A DNA stretch of 64,000 nt from the NCBI RefSeq assembly GCF_000515275.1, contig NZ_KI911560.1, positions 992,001 through 1,056,000 on the forward strand, read 5' to 3'. The notes under the pieces were generated by a model. That model was not told the DNA's origin. It searched no databases and saw only the letters and a program-made list of their open reading frames with translations. Shown in pieces: positions 56,470 to 64,000 of this stretch. The DNA comes from Methylophilus sp. 5 (lineage in GTDB: Bacteria; Pseudomonadota; Gammaproteobacteria; Burkholderiales; Methylophilaceae). A program made the position numbers and the translations under genes. The stretch's first letter is position 1. The number at the start of each line of letters is the position of its first letter.

Positions 56470-58173
56470 ATGTATCAATTTTTAAAAGCCTACGGCCTGT
56501 TCCTGATATTAAGCGGCCTGACGCCATTGCTGTTATGGATGACCGGCGCTATCTCTGGTGAGGGCTTTAAAGATGCGGCACTCATCACGACTTTGTGGCT
56601 GATTCCTTTATGGTGGAACCCGACGCGGATACGCTCACTGAGTGCTTTCATTGGCATAGGCATTGCCTGCCTGGCCTTGCCAGGGCTCGCCTATTTTTTG
56701 GTCTATCGCCAAGAGCTCACACAAAGCCTGATGATGATTCTGTTTGAGTCTAACCAGACAGAATCGCAGGAGTATCTCAAGAACTACTTTGTGTGGTGGT
56801 TTGCTGCTGTTTTTCTGGTGTATCTGCTGGTGCCCTACCAACTCTGGCGCACCTTGCAGCCAGCGCAGCTCAGTCGCTCCAAAGCACTGAGTTATTCAAT
56901 GATTGCCATTTTGCTGGCCCTGACCTCTCCGGTAAACCACGCACTTCATGGCCATTGGCATCTCGCCTCAAAAAGCATAGACAGGCACTTTGGTGCAACA
57001 GCGCCGTTTCAGTTGATCTTGGGTTATTTCAACTATCAAAAACAGCTGGCCGAGGTCGAAGGTATTTTACTGAGCATGCGTAAGATACCGCCATTAAAAA
57101 ACCTCACCGAACAGGCTAAACCAGAACAAACCACGCTGGTGTTGGTGATTGGTGAATCGACATCCCGCTTGCACATGAGCCTTTATGGCTACCCGAGAAA
57201 TACCAATCCCGAACTTAGCAAAATCAAAGATGAACTGGTGTTGTTTGACAATGTTTACTCTCCGCGGCCAAACACCATTGAAAGTTTGCAGCAGGTCCTG
57301 ACATTCGCAGACCAGTTACATCCCAACGACTACAAAAACAAGCCGTCATTGATTGCCATGATGAAGCAGGCAGGTTATTTCACGATATGGATCACCAACC
57401 AGCAAAGTTTAACCGGTCGCAACACCATGCTGACCACCTTTGCCAAACAGGCAGATCGGCAATACTTTCTTAATAACGAACGTCAGCAAAATGCGTTCAG
57501 CTTTGATGAAAAGGTGTTAACCCCTTTTGCCAAAAGCCTGGGGGATCCGCATCAGAAGAAGTTGATCGTGGTGCACCTGCTGGGCACCCACATGAAATAT
57601 GACTACCGCTATCCCAAAGCATTTGCAACCTTCAAGTCTGGCCAAGGCCTGCCTAACCATGCGCTGGATGACACCCAAGTTGACCAGATTGACAGTTATG
57701 ACAATGCCGTCCGCTACAACGACTGGATATTGTCACAGTTAATTTCAACCTTGAAAGCGAAGCGTCAGCATAGCCTGCTAGTCTACTTTTCGGATCATGG
57801 TGAAGATGTGTATGACAGTGCGCCTTATACCTTTCAAGGCAGAAACGAGGCCACGCCCACCCTGCCCATGTACAGTATTCCCTTCATGGTCTGGCACTCC
57901 AATGACTGGTTTAACCGTAGCACGACATTTGCCGGGATACAAACCCATCGACAGTATGACAACGCAGATTTTATTTATACCTTTGCCGAAATGGTCGGCC
58001 TGTCATTCGATGGTTTTAAAGCCGATGAAAGCCTGGTCAACACGGCCTTCCTGCAAGACAATATTCTGGTCGGCGATCCGTTTATTGGCAAATTAAAACC
58101 CTTGCCTGGCACACAACAATTCAACGCGAACAAACTGGCTTTATGGAACCCTGGATATCTGGCAGAACATTAA
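56470..58173 (+). CDS. Phosphoethanolamine transferase, EptC/CptA-like
   Basis: 567 residues: five N-terminal membrane helices (to about 155) and a periplasmic alkaline-phosphatase-like sulfatase domain. The nucleophile region is VIGESTSRLHMSLYGY (Ser230/Thr231), with metal ligands in YFSDHGEDVYD and further His residues in LLGTHMKYDYRYP. The sequence is closer to EptC/CptA (LPS core heptose transfer) than to EptA. It starts an operon with a PAP2 phosphatase and an EptA-like enzyme and overlaps the next gene by 31 bp. The acceptor is not proven. Confidence 0.88.
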   Translation: MYQFLKAYGLFLILSGLTPLLLWMTGAISGEGFKDAALITTLWLIPLWWNPTRIRSLSAFIGIGIACLALPGLAYFLVYRQELTQSLMMILFESNQTESQEYLKNYFVWWFAAVFLVYLLVPYQLWRTLQPAQLSRSKALSYSMIAILLALTSPVNHALHGHWHLASKSIDRHFGATAPFQLILGYFNYQKQLAEVEGILLSMRKIPPLKNLTEQAKPEQTTLVLVIGESTSRLHMSLYGYPRNTNPELSKIKDELVLFDNVYSPRPNTIESLQQVLTFADQLHPNDYKNKPSLIAMMKQAGYFTIWITNQQSLTGRNTMLTTFAKQADRQYFLNNERQQNAFSFDEKVLTPFAKSLGDPHQKKLIVVHLLGTHMKYDYRYPKAFATFKSGQGLPNHALDDTQVDQIDSYDNAVRYNDWILSQLISTLKAKRQHSLLVYFSDHGEDVYDSAPYTFQGRNEATPTLPMYSIPFMVWHSNDWFNRSTTFAGIQTHRQYDNADFIYTFAEMVGLSFDGFKADESLVNTAFLQDNILVGDPFIGKLKPLPGTQQFNANKLALWNPGYLAEH

Positions 58174-58838
58174 TCAGGCTCTGGTGGCTGTGGCTAATCA
58201 CCGCAGTCATCATTGTCTGGCTGGCAAATCGGACATCACTGGATATCTGGCTTGCAGACAGCGCATTTGATATGCATCAGCATGCATTTACCCTCAAACA
58301 CAATGTGTGGCTGGAAAGCGTCATGCATGACTATGCCAAAACCATCCTCACCGTCTTTTGGATATTGCTATTGCTGATTGCTTATGTGCCATGCCCCAAG
58401 TTAACAATGCACTTCTCGGCATCCACCATACACGCATTGCGCTGGGTAACCATTTTGGCCTTAGTGAATGCCGTCGTGGTTTCTTGCCTTAAGCACCAAA
58501 TGCCGCACGCTTGCCCCTGGGACATTGCGCGCTACGGTGGCACCTCACCCTGGGTGCCAACCTTTAGCCACCATCCTGCCATGCAGGCCGGCCATTGCTT
58601 TCCAGCCGGGCATGCCACCAGTGGCGTCTGGTTGTCAGCACTCTGCTTGCTTTGGTTGCCGCAGGCACCACGCAAGGCGTTATTGGTGGCCATTGCAGGG
58701 CTGGCGGTGGGGGGAGTATTGGGCTGGGCACAACAATTAAGAGGTGCCCACTTTTTGTCGCATACACTGACCTCGCTGTGGTTAATGTGCGGCTGGTTAT
58801 TAATGGTATTCACTTTCTCCAAGAGTCGTTTTTCATGA
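58143..58838 (+). CDS. PAP2-family membrane phosphatase, LpxE-like
   Basis: A 231-residue membrane phosphatase with about six helices. Motif 1 is KHQMPHACPWD, where the usual Arg of K-x6-RP is Cys; motif 2 is PAGHATSG; motif 3 is RGAHFLSHTLTS with the catalytic His. The CPW form is seen in PAP2 proteins that sit with phosphoethanolamine transferases, so dephosphorylation of lipid A or of undecaprenyl/PEtN by-products is likely. It overlaps the genes on both sides (31 bp before, ATGA after), so translation is coupled. Confidence 0.87.
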   Translation: MEPWISGRTLIRLWWLWLITAVIIVWLANRTSLDIWLADSAFDMHQHAFTLKHNVWLESVMHDYAKTILTVFWILLLLIAYVPCPKLTMHFSASTIHALRWVTILALVNAVVVSCLKHQMPHACPWDIARYGGTSPWVPTFSHHPAMQAGHCFPAGHATSGVWLSALCLLWLPQAPRKALLVAIAGLAVGGVLGWAQQLRGAHFLSHTLTSLWLMCGWLLMVFTFSKSRFS

Positions 58839-60514
58839 GTCTTACTTCAACATTCACACGTATCTCACGCAGTTTTTTTAGCCCGCAAATCTGCCTGATC
58901 TGGGCAGTCAGCCTCTGGTTAATGCTCACGGGCAACCACGCTTTATTTGGAAGCCTGCTCAAACTTTATCCCTGGAATGCGCATAACGCAGGATTTATCG
59001 TCAGCATCAGCCTGTTTTTCACTTTGAGTATTACGCTATGGTTAATGCTATTAAGTCACGGCCAGTCGGCGCGATGGGTATTACCTGTCATCCTGGTTTC
59101 TGCGGCATGGGCTGCCTTTTATATGGATGAGTTTGGTGTGATTATTGATCATGTCATGCTGGACAATGCAGCCAAAACCGATACGCAAGAAGTGATGGGG
59201 CTATTGTCATGGGCATTTTTGTTCAAGATGCTGATATTAGGCCTGATACCGGCACTGATCCTGCTTAAAAAAACGCCTGCACGCTTTTTTAAGCAGGATG
59301 CCATCACGGTCAGACTAAAACAAATTGGCCTGTTGATGCTGGGCATGCTGCTGGTAACGATGCCATTTTCTGCAGATTATGCGTCGTTTATCCGTGAACA
59401 TAAAATGGTACGCATGTATGCCAACCCCACCTTTTTTCATTACTCTGTGATTAAGTGGACCTCACAGAAATTGTTCACGCACCACATCACCGGTTTGCAA
59501 AAAACAGCTGTTGATGCCCGCAATGTGGGCACAGATCAACACCATGAGCTCATCATTATGGTGGTGGGCGAAACGGCGCGCTTTGATCGTTTTTCGTTAA
59601 ATGGCTATCACCGTATCACCAACCCCAGGCTGGCCAAAGAAAACGTCGTCAGCTTCAAACAGGTCACGTCTTGCGGCACCTCAACCGGCGTCTCCGTGCC
59701 TTGTATGTTTTCAATGTTAAGTAGAAAGCACTACGACGAAGAGCAGGCCTTGCATATGGAAAACGCGCTGGATGTGCTCAGCCGCCAAGGCGTCAAAGTA
59801 TTGTGGCGAGATAACAACTCAGACTCCAAAGGTGTCGCCTTGCGCGTACCTTATGAAGACTTTAAATCACCAGCGCACAATCCGGTATGTGACGACAACG
59901 AATGCCGCGATATTGGCATGCTGCACGGCTTAGACAAGTTCGTGGCAGACAACAAAGACCATGACATCATGATTGTGCTGCACCAGATGGGTAATCACGG
60001 GCCAGAATACTATCGTCGCTATCCCGATCAATTCAAGCAATTTACGCCGATTTGTAAAACCGGCCGCTTGTCAGAATGCTCGCAACAAGAGGTCGACAAC
60101 GCGTATGACAATGCCATTTTGTATACGGATTATTTCTTGTCCGAGGTCATTCAGTTTCTGAAAAAATATGACAGCCACCGCGAAACCGCCATGTTATATG
60201 TCTCTGACCATGGTGAGTCACTGGGTGAGCATGGCATCTACCTGCACGCCGCGCCTTACCTGATCGCACCGCAAGAACAGACGCACGTACCAGCGATTGT
60301 GTGGGTAGGTCAGCACTTTGACTATCAATTGCCACAAATTTCGCAGTATGCGGACTATCCGCTCAGCCATGACGATGTGTTTTGTACACTGCTGACAGCT
60401 TATGAGTTAAAGTCTGAAGTCTGCCATGCCGAATTTGGCTGGCTGGGGCAAAACAGAGAGTTACAAGAAGAGCACCGTAAACACTTGCTTCCAAAACAAG
60501 CAAGTACTCACTGA
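58835..60514 (+). CDS. eptA: Lipid A phosphoethanolamine transferase, EptA-like
   Basis: 559 residues from the ATG at 58835, which overlaps the PAP2 stop as ATGA; the open frame runs further upstream but inside the PAP2 gene. Five membrane helices (to about 180) precede the periplasmic catalytic domain. The nucleophile Thr247 is in MVVGETARFDRFSLNGY, followed by TSCGTSTGVSVPCMFS, and the late metal site is YVSDHGESLGEHG. The paired cysteines of the family are present. It adds phosphoethanolamine to lipid A phosphates, which lowers polymyxin binding. Confidence 0.93.
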   Translation: MSLTSTFTRISRSFFSPQICLIWAVSLWLMLTGNHALFGSLLKLYPWNAHNAGFIVSISLFFTLSITLWLMLLSHGQSARWVLPVILVSAAWAAFYMDEFGVIIDHVMLDNAAKTDTQEVMGLLSWAFLFKMLILGLIPALILLKKTPARFFKQDAITVRLKQIGLLMLGMLLVTMPFSADYASFIREHKMVRMYANPTFFHYSVIKWTSQKLFTHHITGLQKTAVDARNVGTDQHHELIIMVVGETARFDRFSLNGYHRITNPRLAKENVVSFKQVTSCGTSTGVSVPCMFSMLSRKHYDEEQALHMENALDVLSRQGVKVLWRDNNSDSKGVALRVPYEDFKSPAHNPVCDDNECRDIGMLHGLDKFVADNKDHDIMIVLHQMGNHGPEYYRRYPDQFKQFTPICKTGRLSECSQQEVDNAYDNAILYTDYFLSEVIQFLKKYDSHRETAMLYVSDHGESLGEHGIYLHAAPYLIAPQEQTHVPAIVWVGQHFDYQLPQISQYADYPLSHDDVFCTLLTAYELKSEVCHAEFGWLGQNRELQEEHRKHLLPKQASTH

Positions 60515-61023
60515 TTACTATTATCGCAACGCAAGGCTGGCAGCTCTGAGGTCAGCTTGCTGGGCGTGAGCCAGAACAATGGCTTGATGCGCTCATCCAC
60601 ATGGCACGCATCGATATACCCGATCGCACCATCGGTCTCAGCGACATAACGGATCATGGCTTCTTCTGACTGCACGGTATAAGGTGGCTGCACGCCGTGA
60701 AAATACAAACCGTTCCAGTAACTCACCTGCGATCTCGGCGTGCTATGCAACACTTGCTGCGAGAATCTTAATCGCAGCGGGTGTTCACTGTGCAAATTCA
60801 CCGGGTGCAAGGCTTGTCCATGCGACGCATAGAGTTTCTTGCGCCAAAAAATCAGCCCCAGCTCATCCGGGTGAATCTCAGGGGCCAATCCCGCTTGTGC
60901 AGGCACGATCACCGCAATCACGCGATTATCATCGACGGCCACGGCTGTGCCCGTCAGCAAGAGGCTGTATAAGCAGGCCGAGCACATCCAGCGGCGAATA
61001 TTGAATGTCGTACCGAACAGCAT
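60508..61023 (-). CDS. PstS-like periplasmic binding protein, small
   Basis: A 171-residue exported protein with a signal peptide ending near AVAVDD. It resembles the single-domain phosphate-ABC-type binding proteins: ELGLIFWRKKLYASHGQALH at 54-73 and the C-terminal TDGAIGYIDACHVD block. It is about half the size of a full PstS and no ABC permease is nearby, so sensing or porin-linked uptake is more likely than classical transport. Its ATG overlaps the porin stop (TAATG). Its 3' end overlaps eptA by seven bp. Confidence 0.75.
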   Translation of the reverse strand: MLFGTTFNIRRWMCSACLYSLLLTGTAVAVDDNRVIAVIVPAQAGLAPEIHPDELGLIFWRKKLYASHGQALHPVNLHSEHPLRLRFSQQVLHSTPRSQVSYWNGLYFHGVQPPYTVQSEEAMIRYVAETDGAIGYIDACHVDERIKPLFWLTPSKLTSELPALRCDNSNQ

Positions 61024-62045
61024 TAAAACATCACCGCAAAAGAGGTCACAAAACCACGCGGCACATCTTCGTATTCGCCGCTACCACCAATAAATTCGAA
61101 CTTTAGCAACTGGTTTGGCTTCACACGCTTGGTTAACCCCAACACCCAGCGGTCTGCATTCTGGCTATCCACTTCATGCAGGGTTTCGAGCCGGGTGATC
61201 CAGTACCACTCACTGCCTAATGAATAGGCACTTTGCAGATAAGCACCGCTGCCGCCATCATCACCGCCCGTCGTTTTGCGTTCATACACCTCACCGCTGA
61301 ACTCCCAGCGATTGAATTCCAGCAAAAAATCGAGGCCATATAAGTGATAGGTCGGCGAGCCATGAATATCTTTTTGATAGCTCATGACATTTAAACCCAG
61401 AGTATTCAATCCGGCATTACTCCCACTCAAACCGAGAATATTATTAAATGCGAGACGCGCCCCCCTCACCTCACGATGCAATATTTCATCACCGTCCTGG
61501 CGCTGGTCTTTGAGCGCTTCGGCGTATACCTGATACTCCATGTCCATATGACGGATTGGCAAACTGCCAAACAGCATGGCGCCATTAATGCTTGATGGAA
61601 ACAGGCGGGTAGTGACTAATGGCCGACTGGCGGTCCACACCAGCGGTGGTGCATGCAGTTGATTCCAGCGGCCGGCGGGCGTCAGGAAGCGGCCCAGGCG
61701 GACATTGGCTTTTTCATTCAGGTTATAGTCAAAGTAAAATCGCTCGAGGTCGACATAACTTTGCTTGCTGTTAACCCCGTCGTGGTGATCATAGGAAAAC
61801 GGATTTTCAAGCTCCAGCTCACTGAAAAACTTGACGCGGGTGCCTTGGTCCCAGGTCACGATCATGCTGACTTCATTCAGTTTGAGCTGTGCGGCTTCAG
61901 TCCGCGGCAAACGCGCATCGATGCTGGTATACCCGCCTACGTGAAAGCCGCTCCAGAACGAGTCAGCCTCTTCAGCCACAACTGACTTGCATAGCATACA
62001 CAGGCTGATTACACTGAGCGTGACCTTGAGCAGGCGGCTTAACAT
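61023..62045 (-). CDS. Outer-membrane porin-like beta-barrel protein
   Basis: About 340 residues from the ATG at 62045, giving the signal LLKVTLSVISLCMLCKSVVA. Alternating strands follow: FWSGFHVGGYTSIDAR, RVKFFSELELENPF, ERFYFDYNLNEKANVRLGRF and so on to a C-terminal SFAVMF ending in Phe, as expected of outer-membrane barrels. NVRLGRFLTPAGRWN resembles OprO/P-like and other carbon-substrate porins. An upstream ATG at 62060 is possible. It is divergent from the histidine kinase and co-transcribed with the binding protein. Confidence 0.75.
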   Translation of the reverse strand: MLSRLLKVTLSVISLCMLCKSVVAEEADSFWSGFHVGGYTSIDARLPRTEAAQLKLNEVSMIVTWDQGTRVKFFSELELENPFSYDHHDGVNSKQSYVDLERFYFDYNLNEKANVRLGRFLTPAGRWNQLHAPPLVWTASRPLVTTRLFPSSINGAMLFGSLPIRHMDMEYQVYAEALKDQRQDGDEILHREVRGARLAFNNILGLSGSNAGLNTLGLNVMSYQKDIHGSPTYHLYGLDFLLEFNRWEFSGEVYERKTTGGDDGGSGAYLQSAYSLGSEWYWITRLETLHEVDSQNADRWVLGLTKRVKPNQLLKFEFIGGSGEYEDVPRGFVTSFAVMF

Positions 62046-62116
62046 CGCTGATCTATACATGGCTAATGGATGACCGTTTCGGCAAAAAACATTTAACCCG
62101 TATTTTCTCACATCTC

Positions 62117-63778
62117 ATGCGCTTTCATTCGCCCCTCACTATCCGCAAAATGCTTTTAATTGCATTTTTGCTGGCTGGTTTGCTGCCCACGCTGCTAGTG
62201 AGCCTGCTGAGCTTTTATCAAGCCAGGCAGGCATTGCGCATTGAAATCCAGCACGACCTGCAAACCACTGGTAACGCGGTGGCAGAACACGTAGACCGTG
62301 TCTTGAATGAGCGTGTGCAGAACGTGCGCAGTTGGAGCCAGCTCGCTATCATGCAGGATCTGCTCATCGGTGACATTGATAAACGGCTATCGATCTTTCT
62401 GGCCGAGACCCGTCACAGCTACGCGGAGCAATATATCAGTCTGGATGTGGCAGATTTGCAAGCCCATATTGTCGCCTCCAGCCGCCCCGCCAATATAGGC
62501 CAGGCCTTACATACGCCGCCGGTCTGGATGTCTTTTCGCGACAATGGCCAAACCATTAGCATCTATCACCTGAGCAATCACCAGCTCATGATTTCAGCAC
62601 TGGTCTTTTCGCAAAACACGCGGCAACCGATGGGACAACTCGTCGCCACCTTTAATTGGCGAGTGATTGAAAACCTGCTTGACCATGCTGCGCAACATAG
62701 CACCGAACTGGCACTGGTTGACAGCAAACAACGTATGCTGGCGCAATCCAGCCTGTGGTCGGACCAAAAACACAGCCTGCATGCCAAGGCCGCGATTACC
62801 AGCCGTTTGCCACTCCATGGCTGGCAGATACACTTGAACAAAGACCACGATGTTGCCGTCGCGCCTGTACACCGACTAGGCATGATTTTCATTGCCTTGC
62901 TCGGCGTCACACTGGTGTTCTCACTGTTGCTGGTAAGGCCCCTCGCCCAAAATATCAGCCGCCCGCTGGAGGCGCTCACCCGCTATGTACAACGGTTTCG
63001 CCAGCCAGGCTCCCGGCCTCCGGCCTCCAGCGGGCCAGCCGAGGTGCAATCGTTGCATCAGGCCTTCACCCAAATGGCCACAGACCTGGCTGAGTCAGAG
63101 CAACAATTAACTCGCGCTGCCAAATTAGCGGTAGTGGGTGAAATGGCTGCCGCCATGAGCCATGAAGTAAGGACACCATTAGGCATCATGCGCTCATCGG
63201 CCGACGTGCTGTTAAGGGAACCGCAGCTAAGTGAAGATGGCCGCGAAGTACTCGGGTTTATTATTTCAGAAACTGAACGCCTGAATAAACTGGTCAGCGC
63301 CCTCATTGACGCAGCACGCCCGCGCTTGCCGAATAAAATCCCGCTAGACTTGCAAGCCCACCTGCAGCACGTGGTTGCCATGCTGCAAAAACCTGCACAG
63401 GCACAACAGATCACCCTCACGCTACAAGCCTCGCAGCCTATCATCATTGAGGCCGACCAGGACCAGATGACACAAGTGCTGGTCAACCTGCTGATGAATG
63501 CGATTCAAATTTTGCCAGCAGGCGGACGCATCAACCTGCAATTATCAGCTGACTCGCAAAGCGCCTATATTGCCGTCGCCGATGACGGCCCAGGTGTGCC
63601 GCCCACGCAACAAGACCATTTATTTGAAGCTTTTTTCACCCAGCGTGCTGGCGGAGTTGGCCTGGGGCTGGCCGTGGTCAAGCAAATCATCGAAGCGCAC
63701 GATGGTACAATCAGCTACAGCACCAGCCCCTGGCAAGGGGCCCAATTTAACTTATCACTTCCGTTAGCGACTGCATAA
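62117..63778 (+). CDS. Membrane sensor histidine kinase (NtrB-like output)
   Basis: About 553 residues from the ATG at 62117; an ATG at 62066 would add 17. A first membrane helix (MLLIAFLLAGLLPTLLVSLL), a ~240-residue periplasmic sensor of Cache-like size, a second helix near 275 (LGMIFIALLGVTLVFSLLLV), HAMP, and the phospho-His349 in AAMSHEVRTPLGIMRSS. The ATP domain has VNLLMNAIQI, DDGPGVPP and GGVGLGLAVV. It pairs with the response regulator two bases downstream and may sense a solute taken up by the divergent porin/binding protein. Confidence 0.88.
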   Translation: MRFHSPLTIRKMLLIAFLLAGLLPTLLVSLLSFYQARQALRIEIQHDLQTTGNAVAEHVDRVLNERVQNVRSWSQLAIMQDLLIGDIDKRLSIFLAETRHSYAEQYISLDVADLQAHIVASSRPANIGQALHTPPVWMSFRDNGQTISIYHLSNHQLMISALVFSQNTRQPMGQLVATFNWRVIENLLDHAAQHSTELALVDSKQRMLAQSSLWSDQKHSLHAKAAITSRLPLHGWQIHLNKDHDVAVAPVHRLGMIFIALLGVTLVFSLLLVRPLAQNISRPLEALTRYVQRFRQPGSRPPASSGPAEVQSLHQAFTQMATDLAESEQQLTRAAKLAVVGEMAAAMSHEVRTPLGIMRSSADVLLREPQLSEDGREVLGFIISETERLNKLVSALIDAARPRLPNKIPLDLQAHLQHVVAMLQKPAQAQQITLTLQASQPIIIEADQDQMTQVLVNLLMNAIQILPAGGRINLQLSADSQSAYIAVADDGPGVPPTQQDHLFEAFFTQRAGGVGLGLAVVKQIIEAHDGTISYSTSPWQGAQFNLSLPLATA

Positions 63779-63780
63779 CC

Positions 63781-64000
63781 ATGTCCACCCCGCAACATAC
63801 TATTTTAGCTGTAGATGACGAACCGCATATGCGCAGATTGCTGGAAATCAGCCTGCGCCAGGCCGGCTACCGGGCATTGTCTGCGGGCAATGGCCGCGAA
63901 GCGCTGGAACTGATACAGCAACAGCAAATTGACCTGGTCGTGAGTGATTTGCACATGCCTGGCATGAGTGGTTTGCAATTGCTGGAAGCCATCCGCAAAC
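63781..64000 (+). CDS. Response regulator, 5' part (cut by window edge)
   Basis: The first ~73 codons of a receiver domain: acidic pair in LAVDDEPHMRRLL, phospho-acceptor Asp in LVVSDLHMPGMSG. The rest, including any AAA+ or DNA-binding output domain, lies outside the window. It starts two bases after the histidine kinase stop. The receiver style fits NtrC-type regulators, which would tie it to the sigma-54 encoded at 14671, but the output domain is not seen. Confidence 0.85.
   Translation, partial: MSTPQHTILAVDDEPHMRRLLEISLRQAGYRALSAGNGREALELIQQQQIDLVVSDLHMPGMSGLQLLEAIRK

Noticed and set aside
58595-58834. Upstream extension of the eptA frame
   Set aside because: It lies inside the PAP2 gene in another frame; the membrane-protein start at 58835 gives the ATGA coupling and normal length.
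1-64000. tRNA, rRNA, CRISPR array, prophage
   Set aside because: I looked for tRNA-like cloverleaf segments, regular spaced repeats and phage structural genes and saw none; a short RNA gene could still be missed by eye.

Overview
The window reads as a chromosomal segment of an obligate or near-obligate methylotrophic betaproteobacterium, most likely family Methylophilaceae (Methylophilus / Methylotenera / Methylovorus group). The gene set and orders are betaproteobacterial: kdsD-lptCAB-rpoN, tyrS facing anmK, rplM-rpsI-argC-bactofilin-erpA, gltBD-hemE, and creBCD. A fused SoxYZ-like carrier and a SoxH-like metallohydrolase, both of the kind linked to PQQ methanol and alcohol dehydrogenases, fit methylotrophy, as does a 6-phosphogluconate dehydrogenase of the type that serves the RuMP cycle. 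The genus is an inference; no rRNA gene or marker unique to one genus is present.

Layout. 1-1.9 kb is accessory: the 3' part of an unrecognised gene, a duplicated 12-mer that matches an IS tip, and a RES/Xre toxin-antitoxin pair. 2-9.3 kb holds ahpCF, the SoxYZ-like carrier behind a BepA-like M48 protease, moaC, about 800 bp of non-coding repeats (a long inverted pair), and thiO. 9.4-20.2 kb is core: a CPA2 antiporter, the LPS-transport operon, rpoN, tyrS, anmK and gltA. 20.3-23.4 kb is an AT-rich accessory island: a very large helicase-nuclease gene of the anti-phage Hhe type, reduced to its two ends with an IS256-family element between them. 23.4-33.5 kb returns to core genes: GDSL esterase, erpA, bactofilin, argC, rpsI/rplM, a FimV-like protein, and the thiS-thiG-apaG-mltA-ubiC-ubiA run. 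33.6-47 kb has a possible small-protein unit, gnd, a dienelactone hydrolase, a serine protease, hemL, gltBD and hemE.

47-64 kb is richer in regulation and envelope functions. It carries cytochrome b561 divergent from the SoxH-like hydrolase, then creBCD with a recognisable cre-tag before creD. Next is a tight four-gene operon coding for a thermostable-hemolysin-family protein, an acyl-activating enzyme, a heme-oxygenase-like metal oxidase and an SDR. A lipid A modification operon follows (two phosphoethanolamine transferases and a PAP2 phosphatase). The window ends with a PstS-like protein and a porin, divergent from a histidine kinase / response regulator pair that runs off the edge.

The best candidate for an undescribed system is the four-gene hemolysin / AMP-ligase / HDO / SDR operon (52.4-56.1 kb), which looks like a small lipid-derived metabolite pathway. 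The second is the disrupted helicase-nuclease locus. No tRNA, rRNA or CRISPR array was recognised.
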